DNA from: Simmondsia chinensis
Taxonomy: Eukaryota; Streptophyta; Magnoliopsida; Caryophyllales; Simmondsiaceae
DNA length: 64,000 bases
Assembly: GCA_018398585.1 (NCBI GenBank)
Contig: JAGTTD010000020.1
Span: 21,300,350-21,364,349, forward strand
Reading direction: 5' to 3'
Positions within the stretch are counted from its first letter, which is position 1. Each line of letters starts with the position of its first letter. The notes below the pieces were generated by a model, which ran no database searches, had not been told where the DNA came from, and saw only the letters and a program-made list of their open reading frames with translations. Positions 55,951-64,000 of the stretch are shown in pieces. Position numbers and translations under genes: made by a program.

Positions 55951-56477
55951 TGTTAGGTTATGTCTCAAATTACTTGTTTTATGTTTATGGGGGTTACCGT
56001 AGGGTCGCCGATCGATCGGCAGTGAAGCCCTATCGATCGGGTGATTTAAGGAAAGATTTTGGATTTTTTAGGCAGTCGGCCCTCCCTAACCTGCGCCTAT
56101 CTATTAGGTCGTAGGGTTTCGTCATCCGCATCCCATCAAAGAGTTAGGTGCCGCCGGAGGTGATTTCGTAATTCCTCTAATTTAGATTTGAGTGCTATGA
56201 GAGTTTAGAGAAAGTGATTGTATTTCTTTCATATATCTCGTTCAGAGGAAGTGTCATTGTAATTTTTTCGTTCAGTATCAATCAAGAATCTCCATCTCTG
56301 CCCGTGGTTTTCTCCCCTCTCGACTGTAGAGGGGTGTCCACGTAAATATTGTGTATGCGTGTTTGTTTTTTCTTTCTCCATATATTTGTTTACTTCTCGT
56401 TTTATATTTATCATATTATTTGAATCGAATCAAGCTATCAGGGTTTCACACGTCCGCATTAAGATTTATACCTAACA
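55951..56477 (+). repeat. 3' LTR of element 2
   Basis: 527 bases; lacks a ~35-base palindrome-bearing stretch present in the 5' LTR (53775-53810). Confidence 0.9.
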
Positions 56478-56482
56478 ATAAT

Positions 56483-57090
56483 CTTATCTTCTTTCACCAA
56501 TTTTTCATTTTCTAACAAGACCGTTGTGATTTCATCCAATTTTAAAAGTTGTTTTACCTACCAACTATGTTGTTATCACAGTTTCATAGCACTTTGGCAG
56601 AGAAGCTAACAAAATCAAAGCCTTATCTTCCTCCTTAAATTTTTTCATCCAAACTAGCCAATTGATAGATCAATCTATTAAATGTATTTGAATGATCCCT
56701 TAAATTGCTACCCTCTTCCATCCTCAATCAATACAAATCCCTCTTCAAATACAACTTATTTATGGGGAATTTTGACGTATAAATTTTTTTCAATTTATCC
56801 CACAAAGATTTAGACAATTTTTCATCTAGCACAGTGTATTTAACATCCGGAACAAGAGCGAGATGAATAGTATTTACAGTTTTCATCCGTAATTCCCCCC
56901 AATCATTATCACTTATCTTCTAGGGCCTCTTATCAAGTAGGACCTTATGCAATTTTTTGTTGAACAAGGATATCTTTTACCATACTCTGCTACAAAGAAA
57001 AATTGTTCTTGCCATCGAACAATTCAATATCGAATTTGGTAACTCCCTGTAAACAACCAATACATCTCTGCAATCATTGGACCTCAAGAT
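56483..57090 (-). pseudogene. Copia gag remnant of element 3
   Basis: Minus-strand reading gives KEEDKALILLASLPKCYETV, the conserved capsid block of plant copia gag (UBN2-type), with stops on both sides (for example in TT-LVGK). The upstream part decays toward the primer site. Confidence 0.8.
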
Positions 57091-57109
57091 CGAACATGTT
57101 TGGATACCA

Positions 57110-57486
57110 AAGTTCACACAATCAAGCACAAACAAAAGCAGAAATCAAACGAAAATAACGAATATCAACACACCAATATTTACGTGGAAAACCATCTCTC
57201 AAGTAGAGGGAAAAACCACAATCCAATCAAGCATCAAACACCCTATTAAATTTTAAAATTACAATCACTAATTGCACCCAAAATCCAATACTCTCAAATT
57301 CCGAGCTCTCTCTCTCTTTTTCCTCTTCTACACTCTAACCATCAAGATTCACCTCCTATTATAATCGAGTTACCGAATCTTAATCACAATCAAATCAGGT
57401 AACTTAATCTTATTTAAATCTCACTTAAATCAAATCCTAATCAAATCATATCAAAATGATATTAATTTTGAGATAAATAATATCCT
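57110..57486 (-). repeat. LTR shared by element 3 and a truncated tandem copy
   Basis: Minus-strand start TGTTAGGATATTATTTATC at 57486. On its left is the primer side (TTTGGTATCC, minus, about 57092) and on its right (57487-57603) the polypurine-side internal sequence that also adjoins the left LTR at 49736-49850. One LTR with both kinds of neighbour implies an LTR-internal-LTR-internal array. Left limit approximate. Confidence 0.7.
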
Positions 57487-57603
57487 AACAAATCTCTCTC
57501 TTATGTCAAAATTAATATTTTAAAATATTTTTTTTTCTTTTTTAATTTTGACTAAACAAAATAAAATATAACTAAATAATAAAATATGGGTTGGATACAA
57601 TAG
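57487..57603 (-). mobile_element. 3'-internal fragment of a second copy of element 3
   Basis: AATCTCTCTCTTATGTCAAA, ACTAAACAAAATAAAATATA and AAATATGGGTTGGA, matching 49736-49845. It ends abruptly near 57603. Confidence 0.75.
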
Positions 57604-57999
57604 TTCCTAAAAATACTGTCGAGAACAAACTAACCCATAAGTTTAAATTGATGAATGAAAATCCACTAATTGTTTAGTTTTTAATATGTCCCCTCATGTG
57701 AACATCTATTGAGCTTAAAATATGGATATTTCTTATGTACAACTCTTACTTTGTACTTAAATGTTATTAACATAGAAAGTGGTGGCTATTTGGATTCGGA
57801 CTTCTAACCTTAGGTTAACAAGGTTCTAATACCATATTGAGAACCAAGTACTCCACAAGTTTAAGCTGATGGGTAGAGGCCTATAACGGGTACAATAAAA
57901 AAGAGAAAAGTTTGATGCAGGGCGTAACTTGAAGGCTAAAAGAAAAGCACATATTTAACAACTTTAATAGAGATTGCAAAACAATTGGATGAAAATTTG

Positions 58000-58985
58000 G
58001 GTTAATGCGTCTTCAACCGTAGACAAACGGAACAATAATACAAGGCTAAACAATTCAGAATTTCAGTTTAAAGGAAAACAATGATGTTTTTCTGGTATTT
58101 AGATTCTATAGAATTGAATCGCACTGAAAATAAAATCTATTGGGAAAGTAAGCTAACATGTCCTTGGCGGTAAAGGACATGGCGGAATGACCCTAGGGCG
58201 CGAGCATATCCCTAATGGCAAACACTTGATTCGAGGCCATAGCGTCTTAACCCTGGCGACATATGCGTGTGCACCCAGCAGTAAGCATCTAAGATGAGTC
58301 CACGGTATTACAACCTTTGTGCGATGATCTCATGCTTGGAAGTATGTTGTTGATGACAGATACACGGCTGCATTCCTATCACAGCATCACCTCTCCCACG
58401 ATGATGCCATCTCCTTATTGTGAAACACTCTACCGCCAATCTTGCCCACCAATGGCATACCTTGCTGCCACCCAGTCAGCCAATCACTTGCTAACTGCCA
58501 ACCTTTACATACCATACTAGGCAAAGCCCCCTATGCTCACGATATTGTCAACCTTCAACTGACTCCTCTCTTTCTATAAATACCAACCTCTCTCCTCCAT
58601 TCAAGCCCAGGCAGGCAATGACCTCTTCCCCCCACATTGTTGAGGGACCTTCTCTCTCTCTCTTATTTTTACCCACTCTCTCCTGAGACCCCTTGTCTCT
58701 CTCTACTATCACCCCCCATTCTCCACCCACCAGTTGTCTCTCCTCCAACTCACTAAGGGTCACCTCCTATTTACTTCATGTTATTTATTTTACGCATATT
58801 TATTATTATCTCGACCTTTACTGACTGAGGCATCGGAGGAGTCTCCCGTGGTCCAACATGCGGGTCCCTCTGCTTTTGTATGTAAGATCGGACAAAACGC
58901 GCTAGCGGTTGACTTATCAGCGAGAGCTTGAGTCCAGCTCTCATTCTAAAGAACCTATTCAATCTTGTTCGGGACAATTGGGTCT
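58000..58985 (+). mobile_element. Probable Ty3/gypsy (Tat-type) LTR
   Basis: Non-coding, higher GC, with a core promoter CTATAAATACC at about 58575 and downstream GACTGAGGCATCGGAGG (58824-58840), wording typical of the U5 region of plant Tat/Ogre LTRs (family knowledge). (CT)n tracts lie at 58651-58663. Termini not resolved. Confidence 0.45.
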
Positions 58986-59139
58986 GGCCCTAAGCAACCT
59001 GCTCAACCTATCCCAAAACAAAATACTGGTGTATTCAAACTACAATTTGATTCCTAAATAAACATCCAGCTGATACGAAATTCAAACTATAACTAGAAAA
59101 CAACTTCTACTCAAACTTTGATTCTTCTTTATAAAAGGG

Positions 59140-59700
59140 TATATCTTATGAAGGTGAACTTCATTCAGGTCCTGTTGATTGACAAGCACATCCTACTCAC
59201 CCAACTGATCAACAAGTAACGGCAATTGGCAAGTAAACTTGGCCTTGACCCATGTTGTGTGCTTATTTGATTGTGCATCATTCTCCCAGGATTACGAAGA
59301 ATTCATCCTTGAATTCATGCGTTCTTCCACTATCTAGTTATCTCCGATGTATGATAACACAGATTTTGTATTGAACACATCAAAGGTTGCGCATGTTACA
59401 TGGCAGTTGCAGACCATCAGCATTAGAGCTAACCTTCTCGACAACTGTTAATGGTCCAATCTTCCAGAAAGATAGCTTCATTTAATACCTGAATGGATGC
59501 ATTTTGAGCAAGGATTTCCGGGACTTGGTCCCTAACATTGAACTCAATCAACTTTCGTCACTTATCAACAACCTCTTTATAATGGTAGGTCATCTTTTGC
59601 AGCTGTTCACATATTCCTTGCCAGATATGATGGAGATTGGCAATAAAATCCTTGGCTTTTCTATGTAGGCAAATAACGTCAGGCATGTGCGTAAAACTTG
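59140..59700 (-). pseudogene. Decayed gypsy integrase C-terminal remnant
   Basis: Minus-strand reading near 59580-59510 gives VTYHYKEVVDK and KLIEFNVRDQVPEILAQN, similar to the integrase tail 'EFxVGDxVLV' of Ty3/gypsy elements. Stops are frequent. No LTR is attached. Confidence 0.5.
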
Positions 59701-59799
59701 TGGCTAGGGAGTAGGAAAGAACCTTGTTTTAGAACTTTGAATTCTAGTTTTCTTCAACTGAGCTGTGAAATAAGCTCTCGGCAGGGAAATATTTGTGAG

Positions 59800-60497
59800 T
59801 GTTGGGTTTTCCCTCTAATTTGGAGGATGAAGCCCAATATCATATTTTTGGGCTATGTTATTTTATTTTGGCCTAACTTTACTCAATAAATATATATATA
59901 AAAGGGACTTTTTAGGGTGAGAGAATTCAGCAGAAAACACAACAAACAAAATGCAGAGAGAGAGAGAAAAAAATTGCAGGAGAGAGAAAGAGCTCCGCGG
60001 GAGCTTTCCGGACCCCGATCGATGCCCAAACGTTCTCCGATCGGGATAAAATTGTAGTATGTTGTTCCTGGCATCTTGATCTTCATATCCAATGGTTCGA
60101 TTGTCATTTTGCCTCTCCAAAGTCGGTATTTCGCTCAGCCCTAATTCCTATACGTTTTTTGATGTTTTCCACCTTAGGGTGAGATTGTTGGGAGATTTGT
60201 TGCTCCAAGATCATTCTTGATGTATTGTATGCCTCTAGCTTGGCCTAGAGAAGATAAATTGGTGTACCCACTTGTGATTTGGTGATAGTGGAAGAAGGTA
60301 CCATTTATTGACGGTCCCGTGGTTTTTACCCTTCACATTGAAGGGGTTTTCCACGTAAAAATCGTGTGCCTCTGTCTTTTATTTTTTGTGGGTTGATTTG
60401 TTTGATCGTTGTTCCATTTTTTATTGTGATTTGTGGTGGTTTATGTAATTGCCCATTTGATTAACACAAAGAGGGAAATAAGTCGTTTTCCCCAACA
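59800..60497 (+). mobile_element. Solo Ty1/copia LTR
   Basis: TGTTGGG to CCCAACA with perfect 5-bp duplications GTGAG (59795-59799 and 60498-60502). 698 bases, with TATATATATAAAAG at about 59888, a CGATCGAT / CGATCGGG pair (60018-60048), and the GTGGTTTTTACCC / GGGGTTTTCCACGTAAA block near 60330-60360 seen in elements 1 and 2. It was produced by recombination between two LTRs of an element now gone. Confidence 0.92.
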
Positions 60498-60802
60498 GTG
60501 AGCTCTGTTTGCCCATTGGTCTAGTGATTATGAACAATACTAAAGTCTAATGAGAGTGAGGTAATTGCCATAAGCACTTTCAGAAGTAATTTACAAGATG
60601 ACTGATTACGATAAATTTGGTCAATGAGCTTGTTCATTGTATTGGAGTTCGGTATGAGATAGGGTTTGTAAAGATGAGCTAAACTCAAGCTTTAGCTGCA
60701 CGCCCAGCTTTGTATTTCCTGAAAGAATAAAAGGTTGGAGCGGTTATTGCTCTACATAGATGACCGTGAAGGATGACAAGAGGATGAGGCGAGACTTGCC
60801 TT

Positions 60803-60833
60803 GAGAGAGAGAGAGAGAGAGAGAGTGTGTGTG
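60803..60833 (+). repeat. (GA)n(GT)n microsatellite
   Basis: GA units followed by GT units, next to the minisatellite. Confidence 0.9.
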
Positions 60834-60898
60834 TACTCTCTTGGGATAGGGTGAGGAGAGGATGAGAGGTCCCTCCCCCATTTATATAGAATTGTAGG

Positions 60899-61334
60899 TC
60901 GGTATTCACTGGTCGGTACACATTGGTCGGTACTCACTGGTCGATATTTAGTGGTCGGTATTCACTGGTCGATATTACGGTCGGAACTCATTGGTCGGTA
61001 TTCACCGGTTGGCAGTCGGTATTTACCGGTTGTTATTCGCTAGTCGGAATTTACTGGTCGGTATTTACCGGTCAATATTCACTGGTTGGTATTTATCGGT
61101 CGGCATTTATAGGTCGGTACTCTTTGGTTGGTACTTACTGGTCGGTATTTAGGGTTCAGTACTCACCGGTCGGTATTCTCTGGTCGGTACTTACTGGCCG
61201 GTAGTCACTGGTCAGTATTTACTGGTCGGTACTTAGTGGTCTGTATTCACTGGTCGATATTTACTAGTATGTATTCACCGGTAGGTACTCACTGGCCGGT
61301 ACTCACCGGTCGGTATTCACTGGTCGGTATTTAC
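60899..61334 (+). repeat. 14-bp minisatellite, unit GGTCGGTATTCACT
   Basis: About 31 copies over 436 bases, with variants such as GGTCGGTACTCACT, GGTCGATATTTACT and GGCCGGTACTCACC. A 14-base unit cycles through three frames, giving a 14-residue translated pattern (VGTHWSVFTGRYSL-type); I regard this as a by-product, not a protein. Confidence 0.93.
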
Positions 61335-61649
61335 ATGGTGATGACATCTTTTATATGATAAAACTAATTTATATATGTTTCCATATTGCCTTCTATTTTC
61401 AATTTTAGTTATTGATGACAAGGCGCTGTCTCTTGTACATGTACCCGCATTTTCTACTTTGTAGTAGCATCCCATTATTTTCATTCCACTATCAACAATA
61501 CAAACCCTAGTTCTCGCTCTTAATTCCAATGCATATTTTTGCATAACTGTGCAATGAAGTCTTGTTGAGATCCACCATTTCTGGCTCCAATTTGTTATGC
61601 AAACTTGATTCTTCATTACTAATAGCAATAAGTTGTTAGTAGTTTGTAT
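61335..61649. other. Unrecognised spacer
   Basis: Between minisatellite and copia LTR. A minus frame (61317-61685) runs into both neighbours and has no recognisable motif. Confidence 0.4.
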
Positions 61650-62332
61650 TGTAGAGTTAAGTAAAAATGGGAATGCATCCCACATTGGAAAAGAAGAGGA
61701 AGAGACACTACTTTATAAGTAGGTGTCTCATATGGGCCCATTAGTATGTTGGGCTTGTTGTGGGCTTAGGAGTTCATGTTGCTCTTTATAGGCTAAGGGA
61801 ATTCTAAAATCACACATGCGCACGCAGCGCTTATGGCGCTTTTGGCGGCTTATTAGGCGGCACTTGGAGCTTGTGCGCAGTGCTGGTGCAGGGGGCTTAG
61901 TACGGGACATACCACACCGGATAATAACCTTTTATTATTATTTTATCTACTTAATTAAATAAAATGATTTTCAGATTTTAAAAATGATAAAACTACTAAA
62001 TTCGGTTAATGGCAGTTTTCGGATTTCTAAGTGAATTTAATTCCGGTTAAATAATGTGCCTCTATATAAGGTTTGATATGCCCATTAAATTTGTCTGAAT
62101 CATCTTATTCTTATTTTCTCTTCTTCTTTCTCAAGAGAGTTCAGGAGATTTTCTGGTTGTTGTTCTCCACAAAATCCAAGAAGGCTTATTGCATCCTGGG
62201 GGTGTATTTGCTATATCTAAGAACAATCTTTGTATAGAGAGGGCAAATAATACCTTAAAGACAGTGTTAAAACACGCCTTAAGCCTTAGGAATTTTCCCA
62301 AGTTACATTCTGCCATACCTATATTCTCAACA
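61650..62332 (+). repeat. 5' LTR of copia element 4
   Basis: TGTAGAG to CTCAACA, nearly complementary 7-bp ends; 683 bases. TATA box CTATATAAGG at about 62072. TCCCACATTGGAAAAG near the 5' end. The 3' LTR and flanking duplication are outside the window. Confidence 0.75.
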
Positions 62333-62351
62333 ATTTTAAGGTATTATTTCA

Positions 62352-64000
62352 ATGGCGGGAGAGTCATCCAATACTGCTACGTTCCGAGTCATGAACCAAG
62401 AGTTTGTCAAACTGGATCGTTTCGATTGGACCAATTTAATCGCTGGAAAGACAAGATGATGTTTTCGCTTACTGCACTCAACGTCGCATACATCCTTGAT
62501 CCTGAATTGAAGCCTATTTCAAAACTCGGTGTGGATGCTTCGGATGAGGAGAAGGCCAAAGCGGCAGAATTGAAGAAGAAACGCGAAGAGGATGAGTTCG
62601 TCTGTAGTGGTCATATCCTCAACACTTTGTCTGACCGTTTATATGATCTGTACATGTCCAACAAGTCCCCATTGAAGATTTGGCAGGCCTTGGAAGAGAA
62701 GTACAACACAGAGAGGCAAGGTACAGATAAATTTCTATTGATAAAATATTTTGAGTTTGTTACGATTAACAGTATACCTATTATGGACCAAGTGCATGAG
62801 TTGCAAGTTCTGGTTAATAGACTTCGTGACGTCAAAGTGGTCATTCCTGAATCTCTTCAAGTTGGAGCAATTATCGCAAAATTGCCTCTTGCTTGGAAAG
62901 ATTACAGAAAGAAACTTCTACATATGACAGAAGACTTCACTGTAGAAAAGTTACTTAGGCATCTACTCATTGAAGAAGAAACTAGAAAGCGTGATGTCAA
63001 GTATCTTGGTAATAGTTCTAAAGTGAACTACGTCTCTGACCACAATCATAAGAATAAGAACCAGAAAAAGAAGACTTTTGATTTTAAAAACAAGCAGGAC
63101 AAAAACAAAAGTCGCAAGTGCTACCATTGTCACAAAAAAGGACACAATATAAAGGATTGCAAGGAGTTAAAGAGGGAGAACACTACAAAGAACCAGTCTT
63201 TGGTTTCTGCCAAAGCCAATATGGTCCAAGAGGAGTGCAAAGACCTTGTTGCCATGCTTTTTGGCATGGAAGGACTGCAAATTGGCATGGTTACCGAACT
63301 ACATATGGCAGCTACCAAGTCTGTTTCTTGGTGGTTAGATTCTGGAGCAACAATTCATGTGTGCAATGACAAGGAGCAGTTTAAGACCTATGAAGAAGTG
63401 AAAGATCGTGAGGTATTTATGGGAAACCACAATCCAGCGAAGGTTCTTGGACAGGGCACCGTGGAGTTAAAGTTTACTTCTGGAAAGAAACTCGCTTTGG
63501 TGAATGTTCTCCATGTTTCTGAAATTAGAAAGAATTTAGTCTCTGCTGGTCTTTTGTGTAAGAATGGTTTTAAAGTTGTACTTGAGTTTGACAAGGTTGT
63601 ACTATCCAAGAATGGTTTCTTTGTGGGGAAGGGTTATTTCTGTGATGGTATGCTCAAACTTAATGTTGATGGTATTAATGAAATGAATGTTATTTCTGTT
63701 TACTTTGTGGATTCTTCTTCAACTGTGTGGCATGCTAGGTTAGCACACTTAAACTTTAGGTCATTGGAATATATGCACAAGCATGGTTATATTTCAGTTA
63801 AAGATAACATTAAAAAGGATAAGTGTGAAATCTGCATCCAAGCAAAGTTTACTAAAAGACCTTTTCCTAGAGTAGAAAGAAATACACAAATTCTGGACTT
63901 AGTGCATTCAGATATATGTGAATTGAATGGAGTGCTTACTAGAGGTGGAAAACGTTACTTTATAACGTTTATAGATGATTGTTCAAGATATACTTATGTA
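62352..64000 (+). CDS. Copia gag-protease-integrase polyprotein, open to window end, one early frameshift
   Basis: ATG at 62352 (MAGESSNTATF) reads 35 codons to a TGA. One base is missing near 62433-62437, where plant homologues have FDGTNFNRW; from 62441 the other frame is open without a stop to 64000. Counting from ATG 62456: capsid domain about 1-200 (KIWQALEEKY), zinc knuckle C222-X2-C225-X4-H230-X4-C235, protease site D295-S-G-A, integrase finger H426-X4-H431 with C457-X2-C460, and the first catalytic Asp D486 (HSDIC), then FIDDCSRY at the edge. All motif residues are kept, so this is the youngest-looking retroelement here. The rest of integrase, RT and RNase H should lie beyond 64000. 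It may be disabled by the early frameshift unless translation starts at 62456. Confidence 0.88.

Larger units (their letters stand above)
53647..56477 (+). mobile_element. Internally deleted Ty1/copia element (element 2) inserted in element 3
   Basis: LTRs 53647-54206 and 55951-56477, both TGTTA...CTAACA, with 5-bp duplications ATAAT (53642-53646, 56478-56482). The primer site is at 54210-54221 (TGGTGTCAGAGC) and the tract GCCAAGGTGGAGATT at 55936-55950. The interior is only 1.74 kb: gag and protease, a stub of integrase, and the last part of RNase H. Relative to element 1 at least two internal deletions removed the integrase core and RT. Confidence 0.93.
49610..57486 (-). mobile_element. Old Ty1/copia element (element 3), host of two nested insertions
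   Basis: In minus orientation: 5' LTR at about 57110-57486, gag remnant 56483-57090, knuckle and protease 53304-53640, pre-integrase 49938-50284, then a polypurine tract (AAGAGAGAGATT, minus) and the 3' LTR end at 49735. RT, RNase H and most of integrase are missing between 49760 and 49938. Two younger elements sit inside (50290-53298 and 53647-56477). Many stops make it non-functional. Confidence 0.8.
61650..64000 (+). mobile_element. Ty1/copia element 4, 5' half
   Basis: LTR, very short leader, gag, protease and the start of integrase in copia order. The element runs past the window edge. The site expected for primer binding (62333-62351) reads TTTTAAGGTATTATTTC, only partly like TTGGTATCAGAGC. 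Confidence 0.9.

Noticed and set aside
53641..56482. Two unrelated solo LTRs rather than one element
   Set aside because: Matching ATAAT duplications outside, a primer site after the first LTR and a purine tract before the second show one element.
60923..61358. Repeat protein with GRYSLVGIYWS-type units
   Set aside because: The 14-bp minisatellite gives a repeating peptide by arithmetic alone; it has no promoter and it spans the array edges.
61317..61685. A 122-residue minus-strand gene
   Set aside because: It starts within the copia LTR and ends in the minisatellite, and no motif is recognised.
1..64000. CRISPR arrays, operons, riboswitches, bacterial insertion sequences
   Set aside because: The sequence is plant nuclear DNA; no regularly spaced repeats with unique spacers and no bacterial gene organisation were seen.

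Overview
The window is nuclear DNA from a flowering plant, most likely a eudicot. The evidence is two intact plant-type secreted DUF26 (cysteine-rich repeat) genes, plant Ty1/copia and Ty3/gypsy elements primed by initiator-Met tRNA, plant L1-type LINE ends, plant MITEs, and SINEs with a plant 3' module. The DNA is AT-rich and mostly transposon debris, with one 100-N assembly gap at 7291-7390. I cannot name the species. No bacterial, organellar or CRISPR feature is present.

Host genes: one small DUF26 family on the minus strand. Intact intronless copies lie at 24980-25732 and 39221-39973 (250 codons each, with TATA boxes). A decayed copy lies at 2242-2968. A fourth duplication unit at about 17815-19100 keeps both flanks but has lost its gene. 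The flanks (a GAGCTCG-rich hAT-like element downstream and a conserved block upstream) show that the copies arose by segmental duplication of roughly 6 kb units, later separated by transposons.

Layout. 0-2 kb: LINE remnant. 2-3 kb: DUF26 pseudogene. 3-5.9 kb: LTR-element debris and two SINEs. 6-8.8 kb: a diverged inverted repeat around the gap. 9-11.4 kb: gypsy LTR, primer site and reverse-transcriptase remnants. 11.5-17.7 kb: MITEs, LTR-like sequence, and a SINE headed by 5S rRNA sequence. 17.8-28 kb: empty DUF26 unit, LINE pieces, solo LTR, MITEs, and the first intact gene with its unit. 29.8-34.8 kb: a full-length but inactivated Ty1/copia element. 34.8-37.3 kb: decayed gypsy pol. 37.5-43.7 kb: second intact gene unit carrying a MITE, a 5S-headed SINE and a LINE. 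43.8-48.3 kb: LTRs with TGTCAYGA-type or related ends. 49.6-57.6 kb: an old copia element interrupted by a non-autonomous LTR element and by an internally deleted copia element. 58-60.5 kb: gypsy-type LTR, integrase remnant and a clean solo LTR. 60.9-61.3 kb: a 14-bp minisatellite. 61.65-64 kb: the 5' half of a young-looking copia element whose gag-protease-integrase frame is open to the window edge.

The most unusual material is the family of about ten SINE copies. Three carry a 5S rRNA-derived head with the internal promoter region largely recognisable, and each of these three is bounded by a 19-bp target duplication. Next come the inverted repeat around the gap, a non-autonomous LTR element with an unrecognised reading frame, GATCGATC-rich palindromes shared by three copia LTR families, and the gene-less DUF26 unit. 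All statements about identity between copies come from reading by eye; no alignment or database search was run.
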